A DNA stretch of 18,878 bases, taken from Scenedesmus sp. ARA3. Its lineage: Eukaryota > Chlorophyta > Chlorophyceae > Sphaeropleales > Scenedesmaceae. Within the stretch, counting starts at the first letter, position 1; the number at the start of each line of letters is the position of its first letter. The translations under genes and the position numbers were made by a program. Under the pieces are notes generated by a model. The model did not search any database and was not told the origin of the DNA. It worked only from the letters and a program-made list of their open reading frames with translations. The stretch covers positions 7,029 through 25,906 of the forward strand of contig RWJK01001696.1 of the NCBI GenBank assembly GCA_004335835.1, in the 5' to 3' direction. Shown piece by piece: positions 9,211-17,474 of the stretch.

Positions 9211-11771
9211 GGCAGCACGCGCCCCTCATCCAGCAGGTCCTGGTAGACCTTGGGCTCCACGTATATTGTTATGTGGTGGCGCCTGCAGGGAGTGCAGGTG
9301 TTGTGCAATTACCAGGTTTCAAAGTTCGGGTAAGATAATGAAAGTGACCACGTGAACCAGTGACCTCAAAAAGGCACCTTCAGTGCTAGGAGCCAGCTTG
9401 CGCATCACCAGCACAGTGCGAGGCCTGCTGATGCAGCTAGCTACATCATGCATCAAACAACGCAAGCAGCGGTATCACGCTACTCACAGCGCACACACAC
9501 AGCATACCACCTACCTCAGCCACTCCAGTGCTCGCAGGAAAGCGCCCTCAGTGCTGGGAGCCAGCTTGCGCATCACCAGCACAGTGCGCGGCCTGCTCAG
9601 CCAATGCAAACTAATAGCAGTGGCCTGGCCAGTGTTTGGGGCAGCACCAGCAGCTCCTCGGCTGGCAGCAGTGGCAGCGCTGGCAGCAGCAGCAGTCTTG
9701 CTGTCGCTGCTGCTGCTGGGGCGTGCAGGGGAGGCTGGCGGCCGGCCGGTCCCGGCGGCGCCACCCTGCTGCTCAGAAGTATCTGGCGGCCCTGCTGCTG
9801 CTGCTGCTGCTGGTGCTGTGACAGCCGTGCTGCTGCTGCTGCTGCTGCCAGCGTCCGCTTTGTCGCTGCTGCTGCTGCCGCGTGCAATGCTGGTGAGGTC
9901 GCCGCTGCTGCTGTTGCCAGCACTGCCGCCATCCAGGGAGTCCTGGCTGTAGATGGAGCTGAGGGCAGAAGTGCTGGGCGCGCGCTTGCCTGCAGGATAA
10001 AAGTAACAATGTAACACAATTTGAACATGGGTGTGCGACAGCTGTGATGATGGCGCTGCCGCCATCCTCGCGTAGGGAGTCCTGGCTGTAGATGGAGCTG
10101 GATGCGGAGGTGCGCGCTTGCCTGCAGGACAAAAGTAACAATGTAACATGACTCTTAAGTTGTGGACAGGTGACAGCTGTGGTAAAACGCGCGTGTACCT
10201 CCACGTCCAGATCTGGTCAGACCAAAGCAGAACTTCTCACTCCAAAACTCCTGCGCAACTCCTGCGCAAGGTATGCAATCAAGCAGCACAGCAGCGCCAC
10301 CTGCACTGCCCAGCTGGACACTCGTAGCTGCACACTCAGCTGAGCCAACCACGCACCCATCTTGTTTGTGACAGTAGCCACCAGCCTGAAGCCAGCCCTA
10401 GCACCTCCCCGGGACCCCTCCGCCCCCTTCGCGCCGCCGCTGCCGCTGCCGCCAGCCGCAGCAGTTGCTGCTGCTACTGCCCGCTGCTCCTTGCTTGCTG
10501 CTGACGCCCAGGCGCGAGCCATGGCTGCTGACACTGCTGCTGCTGCTGCCAGGCCCACGCCTGAGCTGCCATCATCGTCATCGAGTGACACTGTTGGCAG
10601 CGGCTCGTCTTCTGGCCCCTCTGCACCATCTGCACCCAGTGCACCATCTGCAAACAAGGCATGCAGCATGTGTGATCAACACCGCTTCAAGTGCTGTAGG
10701 TTGAAGTGGGGTGTCTCAACGGTGGCCAGCGGCTTGTCCTCTGGCCCCTCTGCGCCATCACACCCAGAGCACCATCTGCGGCAGGCAATAGTGATGCAGC
10801 AAATGTTATCGCAGCAGGCGTTGTAGCCGCAGGTGGATACAACACGTGTTGCAAGCATGTGCAGGATGAGTGGGGTTTGTTGAAGCGAGCTGCCGTCATC
10901 GTCGTCGAGTGAGACAGTTGGCAGCGGCTCGTGCTCTGGCCCCTCTGCGCCATCTGCACCCAGCGCACCATCAGCAAACAAGGAATGCAGGATGTGATGT
11001 AAACCCCGCTCTCAGGTGCTGTAAATTGATTGATGTGTGTCAATGGTGGGCTGCGGCTCGTCCTCTGGCCCCTCTGCGCCATCTGCACCCAGCGCACCAT
11101 CTGCAGCAGGTAAAATTGAGCAAGCACAACACAACATATGTGTACGGTTGATCAAGCACACCACAAAAGATGAATGCGGATGCTTGCGGTGAAGGTTGAG
11201 TGGGTGTCCTAAGCTGAGTGCATACAGAGCTGCAACAACTTAGGACACACGCACCACACACCTGCTACGCAAATATTCTCTGAACCCTCAGCCGCACCTG
11301 TCACGACAACACCCTCCACCACAACAATCCGAAACCAACAAGCTCGGGCACGCAATCCCCTCTAAACCCCACCTGTGTTGCCCTGGCCGCCGCCTTGCAT
11401 GATAGTGAAGGCCATCATCATGCGCAGCAGCTGGTCAACGGTGTGCTTGCTGGGTTGACCATGAACCCTAACGCAACATAAGCCCTACACCCGAGATTCT
11501 AAAACCCTACCTGTGTTGCCCTGGCCGCCGCCTTGCATGATAGTGAAGGCCATCATCATGCGCAGCAGCTGGTCAACCGTGTGCTTGCTGGGTTGACTGC
11601 TGCTGCCGCCCGCAGCGCCGCCGCAGCTGAAGCTGTTGCCGCTGCTGAAGCTGTTTGGCCCGCCAAAGTAGCCATAGTTGAAGCTGCGGGGGAGTGTGCG
11701 GGAGCGCCGAACAGGCGGCGGCAGCTGCTGCTGCTGCTGTTCCGCGCTGCTGCCTCCCTTGCGCATGTCTA

Positions 11772-11812
<41 letters not shown>

Positions 11813-12115
11813 GGGCTCTTTGCTGCTGCTGCGTCTAGAGCAGAAGGTGCAGAGGTAGCAGCTTCTGCAGTAACTGTGGAAGGCTGAAAGCTGAAGGAGT
11901 CAGAACCCTTCAGACCTGAACCCTGCTGCTGCTGCTGCTGCTGCTGTATGTCAGCGCTTGCCACATCTGCACTGGACATCTCAGCACTTGACAAGCCCAC
12001 CAGGTAAGGTGCATCATCGTCTGCTGCAGGCATGGCTGCATGGCTGCACTGCGCAAAGGGATCAGGCATCGCCTCAGATGCACAGCGCGATGGCGCTGCT
12101 GTTGCTGTGGTGGCG

Positions 12116-12162
<47 letters not shown>

Positions 12163-13284
12163 ATCTGCTGATGCAGCAAAGCATGTACCATCATGGCTGC
12201 GGCTGCCATTGCGCCTGCTACTGCTGCTGCTGCTGCTGGTGCCTAAGCCATTGCTGCCGTTGCCGGCTGCTGCTCCGCTGCCTTCCTCACTCCCCTCGTA
12301 CAGGCACTTGAGCGGCACCAAGTTCGCACTGCGAACTCCATCTTCTCGCTCATATTCACACCGTGAACTCCGCTGCTGGTACGGCGGGCTGCCTGCATCA
12401 TCACAGCTGAGCCGTGTACCCAAGCCCCAGCCGCCGCCGCTGCTGCTGCTGCTGTTAATATTGTTACATCCCGGCGTGCTGCGCTGCTGCTGCAGTGACA
12501 GGTGCCGCTGGAAATGCGCTGCTTGTGCTGTTGCTGACGCTGCGCGTGGCGAGATTGCTAATGAGGGGTGTGCGGTGAGGCCCTCTCGTGCTGGCTGGCA
12601 GCGTAGCACGCGGCGCAGGCGGTCGCTGCGCTCGCGCTCCTGCTCATACCTGCACAGCGCAGCATAATGCAGCAATGACGCAGCACAGTGCAGCATAATG
12701 CAGCGTTGTGCGGCATAGAGCAGCACAGCCCAGCATAGCGCAGCGCACAGTGCAGCGTAGCGCAGCGCCAAGATGCGAATGCAGCCATGTGGGAGCACAG
12801 CAGGGATGTGGGACGCACCTGGTGCTGCTGGCATGCAAGCACGGATAACTGAATCCAATGTGAGCACAGCTGTTGTGTGCAACAAAAGCAGATGCAGAGT
12901 AGCAAGCATGGCAGCACTGGTGAATGCAGTTGTATAACACAAACAGCATGCAGCCACAGCCCCTCCTGCAGGACCCACCTGCACTTCCACGCATCTGCTT
13001 CAATCTTCCAGTACTGCGCTTGGCTCTCAGCGTTCTGCAGCTGCTGGGTTATGTCCTGCAAGACATCGCTGACACCTGCAGCCAGAAGCAGTGCATTGAA
13101 CAAAAAGGCAGTGCTGGATTCCTTCTGCTACAACAGAAGCAGTAGCAGCAGCAGCGGTAGCAGGACAACCAGACAGCAGCACAGCAGACAGCAGGAGCCC
13201 CGCTGTTCACTGCTGAAAGCGGCGTCTTTGGTCATCTTGTTACTGCTTACACGCACCTGCGAGCGCCTGGCTAGCGCGATCCAT
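6350..13284 (-). CDS. NADK: NAD kinase, plant type, with long N-terminal extension
   Basis: It phosphorylates NAD+ to NADP+ using ATP. Ten exons on the minus strand: 13284-13257, 13075-12979, 12649-11511, 10647-10357, 9989-9515, 9282-8704, 8383-8283, 7806-7544, 7310-7140 and 6562-6350 (TGA at 6352-6350). All junctions are GT..AG and the phases fit (1,2,1,1,2,2,1,0,0), giving 3357 nt or 1118 residues. Catalytic domain: [10 protein letters not shown] and [12 protein letters not shown] (about 650-695), GGDGTVLW (855-862), [78 protein letters not shown] and the terminal LHWNLRK. Most like Arabidopsis NADK1/3 from memory. Residues 1-60 look coiled-coil ([20 protein letters not shown]). Residues 70-640 are mostly Q/S/A-rich. 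About 140 low-complexity residues starting with poly-Q separate [10 protein letters not shown] from GGDG. The kinase part (exons 5-10) is near certain; joining exons 1-4 to it rests on phase and the ATGG/GTGCGT donor at 10357. No obvious transit peptide is seen. Confidence 0.85.
6865..7055 (-). repeat. Two intronic copies of NAD kinase exon 9 end with donors
   Basis: The segments 6995-7055 and 6865-6925 match 7137-7197, the codons for [19 protein letters not shown] plus the donor. Offsets are 142 and 130 bp. The nearer copy keeps a strong donor (CAG/GTGCGTG); the farther one reads CTG/GTGCGC and is more diverged. Confidence 0.92.
7068..7116 (+). repeat. 12-bp minisatellite
   Basis: Three perfect units of CAAAGTTCGCAC at 7081-7116 are preceded by one imperfect unit. 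It lies in NAD kinase intron 9, between an exon-edge copy and the real donor. Confidence 0.95.
7313..7372 (+). repeat. (CAG)n tract, sense-strand CTG at a 3' splice site
   Basis: CAG runs at 7313-7343 and 7350-7372 read as CTG on the sense strand. They directly precede the CCAG acceptor of NAD kinase exon 9 (7312-7311). Confidence 0.93.
7983..8058 (-). repeat. Intronic copy of NAD kinase exon 8 start with CTG tract and acceptor
   Basis: The segment 7990-8035 matches 7762-7808, the codons for [15 protein letters not shown], with few differences. The copy has its own upstream sense (CTG)n run (8037-8058) ending in CTGCAG. By eye this is a better acceptor than the CCCAG used by the real exon. 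The copy lacks a donor further on and runs into CTG repeats. Confidence 0.88.
8163..8213 (-). repeat. Intronic copy of NAD kinase exon 7 end
   Basis: It matches 8280-8330, the codons for [16 protein letters not shown] with the donor, at an offset of 117 bp and with few mismatches. The donor reads GTGAGC as in the real exon. Confidence 0.9.
8222..8252 (+). repeat. Interstitial telomere-like CCCTAAA words
   Basis: Degenerate CCTAACCC/CCCTAAACCC words occur between the two exon 7 edge copies. They resemble the plant/algal TTTAGGG telomere unit on the opposite strand. Confidence 0.7.
8388..8420 (+). repeat. (CAG)n tract, sense-strand CTG at a 3' splice site
   Basis: GGCGGCAGCAG... on the plus strand reads as CTG/CCGCC on the sense strand. 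It immediately precedes the CTGCCAG acceptor of NAD kinase exon 7. Confidence 0.9.
9168..9210 (-). repeat. Exonic (CAG)n coding poly-Gln within the NAD kinase domain
   Basis: Plus-strand CTG reads as CAG on the sense strand and encodes a Gln run right after DEGRVLP in exon 6. It begins the low-complexity insert between the N-terminal element of the kinase domain and GGDG. Confidence 0.95.
9371..9431 (-). repeat. Intronic copy of NAD kinase exon 5 3' part
   Basis: It matches 9539-9599, the codons for [17 protein letters not shown], at an offset of 168 bp with about six differences. The stretch towards the donor is more decayed. Confidence 0.9.
10072..10147 (-). repeat. Intronic copy of NAD kinase exon 5 start with acceptor
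   Basis: It matches 9934-10019. Both the codons for SSIYSQDSL and the intron end (GTTACTTTT.TCCTGCAG) are conserved. A deletion in the copy puts the acceptor in a different phase from the real exon, so it cannot simply replace it. Confidence 0.9.
10720..11110 (-). repeat. Three intronic copies of NAD kinase exon 4 start
   Basis: The real edge is 10600-10647 ([21 protein letters not shown]). Copies lie at about 10727-10773, 10891-10977 (the longest, including the LDDDDGSS codons) and 11045-11105. Flanking intron is copied too: 10668-10724 resembles 10992-11048. Confidence 0.9.
11371..11459 (-). repeat. Near-identical intronic copy of NAD kinase exon 3 end
   Basis: It matches 11509-11597 at an offset of 138 bp with one difference in 89 bases. 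It covers the codons for [20 protein letters not shown] and the donor, which is GTGGGG here and GTAGGG in the real exon. Confidence 0.97.
11771..11811 (-). repeat. Exonic (CAG)n coding poly-Gln, NAD kinase N-terminal extension
   Basis: Plus-strand CTG units read as CAG on the sense strand. They encode a Gln run after KSPE in exon 3. Confidence 0.95.
12118..12160 (-). repeat. Exonic (CAG)n coding poly-Gln, NAD kinase N-terminal extension
   Basis: This is a second long Gln run of exon 3, preceding [10 protein letters not shown]. Shorter Gln/Ser runs flank it at 11922-11947 and 12218-12238. Confidence 0.95.
12650..12775 (-). repeat. Degenerate GCAGCATAATGC / GCAGCGCA repeat in NAD kinase intron 2
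   Basis: About ten diverged units of CAGCATAATG, CAGCACAG and CAGCGCAG type occupy the acceptor side of intron 2, right up to the GTGCAG before YEQERERSD. Confidence 0.85.
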
Positions 13285-14000
13285 TTGCACACTCCCAGAC
13301 AACCCTGTCAGACCCTCCTGAGGCCGGCACTGCCTTGGCAACGAGTAAAACTGGTCATTGTAAAAGCCACATCTTAAGATACGCTTCAGAAGGGCTGATC
13401 GGAGGCAAGGACGGTTATGAACTGCAGATGCTCGGCGTCAACCTCGTGTCGCTATGGTGCTTTCAAACACTATGAAGGGTGTGTGTGTGTATTACTTTTA
13501 AGATGTAGCCATAAGTTTAAATGTTGGTTGTTGCAGGGCATCGCCCATGAGAAGCCACGGGCATTGCCAGCCAGGGTTTTGGAAAGTAAATGTGATTTTG
13601 CAGAGAGAGCAGGCACTGACCCGCTGCAGGCACATGCTCTGGTTTGTTTCAGCGGGATAGAAGGTCACAATGAGGTGGTGCAGGCAGGCTGAGTTTCACC
13701 CACTGGTCCTCATCTGCAGCCTGTTTCAACGACAGCGCTACAACTGCAGCCAACTAGGTCCTGCAATGTTTTGGTGGTCTTAGGTGTGACTGTCCAGCTG
13801 AAGACATGCGCCTTTACCTTACCCAATTATCCAGCACATCTGTAATGCTATTGACCCAGGTTGACCATGCAAGAAACACCTGTGCCCTGCAGGCTTCTTG
13901 GCATGCACCCGCCGGGTGCAAGGCATGATGCGTTGCAGCGCAGCTGTCTCGCTCATGCACCACTGAACACCGGCCATCACTTACTGATCTAGGTTAACTG
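13285..14000. other. Upstream region of NAD kinase, downstream of the His-rich gene
   Basis: About 700 bases without a supportable gene. It should hold the NAD kinase promoter and 5' UTR. A plus-strand open frame at 13417-13692 has no recognisable domain. A short GTGTGTGTGT run lies at 13480-13489. Confidence 0.5.
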
Positions 14001-14005
14001 TTACA
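14001..14005 (-). terminator. Candidate poly(A) signal TGTAA for the His-rich gene
   Basis: This is the first TGTAA on the minus strand after the stop at 14392. It implies a 3' UTR of roughly 400 bases. Motif and position only. Confidence 0.45.
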
Positions 14006-14391
14006 AGAATATACAAAGTTCACGGTATCATCCACTCGCGGACAGGTGAGACACAAGTGCAGCGTGGCGTCAACCTGACAAACCCTTGTCCAGGGTTTGC
14101 GTCTGCAGCAGCACCTGTCACACAACCCTTGCACAGGGAGTGTACAGCACACACACATTCACCCAGCTACTGCTCAAACTCACTGCAGGGATGCCTCATG
14201 TGGTGATGCCAGCCTCAGGTTAACACTAACGCATGACGCCACATCATCTGCTGATATCAATGCTGGATCTCCATTGTGCATCGCGCAGCAACCAAGCGCA
14301 ACCAAATAGCAGAGCCGCCTGCAACCTTCATCATACTATGGCTAGTACTGCTAGTGGCAGGGCCACTGTCGCTATCGCTGCAAAGTGCAGT

Positions 14392-16077
14392 CTAGCGCTT
14401 GCCGACTGGTGCAGTGGGCATCAGTCCTGCAAGCATCTCAGGCAGACTGTCCCAAAACTGCCTGCGAATCGCCCTGTCCACCCACGCATAGCCATCAGTG
14501 GCAGCAGTAGCAGGAGGCGGCGCCTGATGTGGCACTAGGCTAACACTTGGCAGCCTACCATCCTTGTTGCGCAAGTTAATGACCAGATCCTTGCCTTGCA
14601 GATCCTGCAGGGTTTGCACACCCATCCGCTGGTGGCTGTCTGGGGTTTGGGGCATAGGGTTGGGGTTAGGGTTTGGCATGCTGCTGGGGTTCAGTGGTGC
14701 TGAGCTGGCGGGCAGGTCTTGAGGGGTTGGCAGCACTGCATCAGCCTTGCTGCTCTTGCCATGGTGCTTAAACAGCTTGTGCTGCACATCATCATCCTTA
14801 TCCTCATGGTCATCATCATCATGATGATGATCATCATCGTGCTGCTGTGGCTTGCCCAGTGGAGTGGGAGGCAGCGCAGCAGCAGCAGCGCCAGCAGGCT
14901 GCTGCGGTGGTGGCAGCAGCAGCGCGCCAGCTGGCGTGTGCATCGTCAGCTTGTCATCATGCTGGGGGCCCTCAAAGTGAGGCTTGGCCAGGTGGGGCTT
15001 GCTGTGATGCTGCTGCTCTGGCATGGCATGGTGCTGCTCTGGCATGCCAAGGTGCTGCTCTGGCATGCCAAGGTGCTGCTCTGGCATGTGAGGCTTGTCG
15101 GAGTGGGGCTTGCTGTGATGCTGCTGCTCTGGCATGCCAAGGTGCTGCTCTGGCATGCCATGGTGCTGCTCTGGCATGTGAGGCTTGGCCAGGTGAGGCT
15201 TGCTGTGGTGCTGCTCTGGCATGCCAAGGGGCTTGTCATCATGCTGGGGTCCTGGCATGTGAGGCTTGTCAAGGTGAGGCTTGCTGGCATGCTCTGGCTT
15301 GCTGACATGCTGGGTCTGCTGCTGGCTGCTGCTGTCCTTGCTTGGCCTGCCCAGCTTGGCTAGCTTGGCTGCGTGCATTGCCAGCTTCGCCTGCAGCTTA
15401 GCCTGCAGACTCGCCAGGTTGGTGGTCTTCTCTTTCTTGGTGTGTTTTTCAAGCCTGGGGGCTGGCAGGTCAGTGGAGGGCTGTGGCGGGGGCTGGCTGG
15501 GGTTGGGGTTTAGGGTGGGTGGGTTGCTGGGGTTTGGCAGGGAGGGGATGGCGGCCGGGAGCTCAGCAGCAGCAGCAGCAGCAGCAGCAGGTTGGCCTTC
15601 GATGTGCTTGTCCATGTGGATTGCCAGTGGCAGGTCGTGCTTGGATTGGTGTTTGTGGTCCTTGCTGTCTTCCTTGTGGGCCTTGGTGGGGTGCAAAGAC
15701 TGCATGGGGCTGCTGATGCTGGCAGTGGCACTGGCATCCACAACAGCAGCAGCAGCAGCAGCAGCAGTGTGTTGCTTGCCGTCGTGCTTGCTGGCGTGCT
15801 TGCCATCGAAGGCTTTGTCCAGCTTGCTGTGCAGCATGTGCAGCTTGCCATCCAACTGGCTGTGCAGGGTGCTGGGAGGGCTGCTGCTGCCACTGCTGCT
15901 CAAGGTATTGGCCATATCACTGCTGATGTTGGCAATGACACTGTTGCTGCTGCTGCTGTCGGAGTCATCGCCTAGCAGCTGCATGCGGGCACTGACAGAG
16001 CTTGCTGCTGCTGCCAGCATGGCCAGCAGCAGCAAGGCCTTGCCGGCCTGGCTGGGGCAGCGCCTCCGCTGCTGCAT
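14392..16077 (-). CDS. Secreted His/Asp/Lys/Pro-rich repeat protein
   Basis: This is a single open frame of 561 residues with no intron needed. The start at 16077 gives a convincing signal peptide: basic MQQRRRCPSQAGK, then the hydrophobic ALLLLAMLAAAASS, with a VSA cleavage site after residue 30. The mature chain begins acidic and Ser-rich. It then has several Lys/His segments, two poly-Ala runs, a Pro/Asn stretch and a short heptad-like LQAKLQAKLAMHAAKLAKL. A tandem block follows, built on GMPEQHL/H and SKPHLAKPHMPEQ units (DNA about 14950-15300), and then an Asp/His block (HDDDHHHDDDDHEDKDDD). The last roughly 80 residues are non-repetitive (TLQDLQGKDLVINLRNKDG, DGYAWVDRAIRRQFWDSLPE) and look like a small folded domain. 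I recognise no family. His/Asp composition suggests divalent-metal binding in the secretory pathway, wall or medium; that is inference. Neighbours share strand only. Why this reading: the opposite-strand frame over the block is a Leu/Trp/His shadow without a plausible start. Confidence 0.75.
   Translation of the reverse strand: MQQRRRCPSQAGKALLLLAMLAAAASSVSARMQLLGDDSDSSSSNSVIANISSDMANTLSSSGSSSPPSTLHSQLDGKLHMLHSKLDKAFDGKHASKHDGKQHTAAAAAAAVVDASATASISSPMQSLHPTKAHKEDSKDHKHQSKHDLPLAIHMDKHIEGQPAAAAAAAAELPAAIPSLPNPSNPPTLNPNPSQPPPQPSTDLPAPRLEKHTKKEKTTNLASLQAKLQAKLAMHAAKLAKLGRPSKDSSSQQQTQHVSKPEHASKPHLDKPHMPGPQHDDKPLGMPEQHHSKPHLAKPHMPEQHHGMPEQHLGMPEQQHHSKPHSDKPHMPEQHLGMPEQHLGMPEQHHAMPEQQHHSKPHLAKPHFEGPQHDDKLTMHTPAGALLLPPPQQPAGAAAAALPPTPLGKPQQHDDDHHHDDDDHEDKDDDVQHKLFKHHGKSSKADAVLPTPQDLPASSAPLNPSSMPNPNPNPMPQTPDSHQRMGVQTLQDLQGKDLVINLRNKDGRLPSVSLVPHQAPPPATAATDGYAWVDRAIRRQFWDSLPEMLAGLMPTAPVGKR
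14784..14842 (-). repeat. GAT/CAT triplet block forming an inverted repeat, codes for Asp/His
   Basis: Alternating blocks of GAT and CAT codons encode HDDDHHHDDDDHED in the secreted protein. Because ATC/GAT and ATG/CAT are reverse complements, the block around 14810-14838 is a near-perfect inverted repeat. Confidence 0.85.
14945..15300 (-). repeat. Tandem coding repeat, 21-bp GMPEQHL unit and longer SKPH..KPHMPEQ unit
   Basis: Units of 21 bp (GMPEQHL, GMPEQHH) are nested in longer units containing HHSKPHLAKPHMPEQ. All keep frame in the 561-residue protein. The flanking copies (GPQHDDKP, GPQHDDKL) bracket the block. Confidence 0.9.
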
Positions 16078-17315
16078 GTTGGTGATGGTTGGGAGCTGCT
16101 TTGAAATGCAGAGGGGATGGGTGGGCTGGTGGATGAGCGGGTTGGAGGGTGGATACCTGCATGGATCGGCAGATGCACAGTCAAGCAGTGATCAACTGAG
16201 AGAATATGATGCGGAAATTTCCACGCATTTGAAACATTTGTTCGGGCTGCCGAAGGTGGAGCTGCGGCTGCCTTTGCTGTTAGTCGCGCAAGCTGCTTTT
16301 GCGCGCCAGTAGCAATTGCACAGGGTATCCTAGCGTAAAGCTGCCCAACAAATGCAGATATGTTTGTCATGTAAGCATTTCGTTTGCTTGGTTTGCCATT
16401 GAGTTCATCAGAGCGATGTTGCTTGCTCACCTTGATGGCACTCCGTGATGCGATTACCAGGCCGGAGGGATGTTGCGGATGGATGCTTGTCTCTCCATAT
16501 GTATGGCTTTGGCAAGCATCATAACCAGAGCTTGCGGAAGTTGCCGGCATGCAATTGATGTCCTTAGACATCCGGCCCGGGATTAGCTGCGTCAGCGCGG
16601 CAAGAAGTTGGAACCACTGCACGCAGCTCAAGAGGTCTGCATAGCGGTTGAAAACATAGTTATTTTTGCTATAACTAGTAAGACCATGTTCTCAGAGCTC
16701 GCCGCAGGTACTGCATGTCAGCAGTAGGTTGACAGCAGGTTCAGCAGGAGCACAAGCACTGTCAAAGACAGTTGGCCTGCAGATGCTGTTCACAAGTGCC
16801 GTGGCTGTAGCCTGGCGTTGAATCATACATGAATCACACATATTTTAAAACAAGATCCTGAATGAAGCACAACAGGCCCCTCCCCTGGGCTTCAAATCCG
16901 TAGCTGCACATCACATATTCATGCCAGCTGCTGCGCGTGCTCTTGATGCAGCAGCATTGAGCTTTTTTCTTATATTTCTCAACGGCCTACAGTTATGCCA
17001 CGTGCGCTCTGTGTGCATGCACACGTGCAAACATGCACCACGACTGCTAGCTCCATTATGCCACATGAAAGGTGCATGAAAGGTGCTGCAGCCACTGCAT
17101 TGGCTGTGCTGCAGCAAACCAAACATGCCGCAGCAGCAGCTGCATGGATGCCTTGTGACGTGTCAAACTGCTAGTGGCAGCAGCCCACAGATGCACCATA
17201 AGCAGGCACTCACATGTTGAGAGATACATAGCTGATCCGTCCGTTTGGAGAGTCACTACCAGGCTGTTGGGCAGAGGAAAATATTCAGCGCCCTTGACAG
17301 CCAACTCCAACAACG
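16078..17315. other. Upstream region of the His-rich gene and 3' flank of the right-hand gene
   Basis: No gene is assigned. Open frames here on both strands lack domains. A small direct repeat GAAAGGTGCAT occurs at about 17066-17086. The stretch 17211-17321 could be an alternative last exon of the right-hand gene, as described there. Confidence 0.45.
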
Positions 17316-17425
17316 TTATTGAACCTGCAGCTGACTGCCGCCCACCTTGTAGCATGGCGGCACCGCGCGTGTGTCTTCTGTGTCTTTGCTGCGGCCCTCC
17401 ACGCTGCGGTCAAACTCCTCCAGGT

Positions 17426-17474
<49 letters not shown>

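Noticed and set aside
1..11600. Exon-edge copies as true mutually exclusive exons
   Set aside because: The copies hold only one exon edge, and several have stops, lost bases or altered phase. None has both an acceptor and a donor in a usable frame.
9511..13103. Two separate genes, one ending at the stop at 10217 and a NAD kinase starting near 10149
   Set aside because: The donor ATGG/GTGCGT at 10357 and the acceptor at 9990 join in matching phase, and no poly(A) signal or intergenic space separates them. It is kept as a caveat because no transcript evidence is available.
13417..13692. Plus-strand 91-residue frame
   Set aside because: It has no domain, a Cys-rich opening, no supporting splice or poly(A) context, and lies where the NAD kinase promoter is expected.
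14945..15300. CRISPR-like spaced direct repeats
   Set aside because: The repeats are coding, in frame, of unequal unit length and without unique spacers; the genome is eukaryotic.
14719..15363. Plus-strand 214-residue frame with repeated LLWHAKV units, and its 152-residue neighbour
   Set aside because: They are antisense shadows of the repeat block in the secreted protein, which has a signal peptide and a full-length frame.
16911..17126. Small minus-strand frame with basic and His residues
   Set aside because: Composition and length are consistent with chance, with no start context or neighbours to support it.
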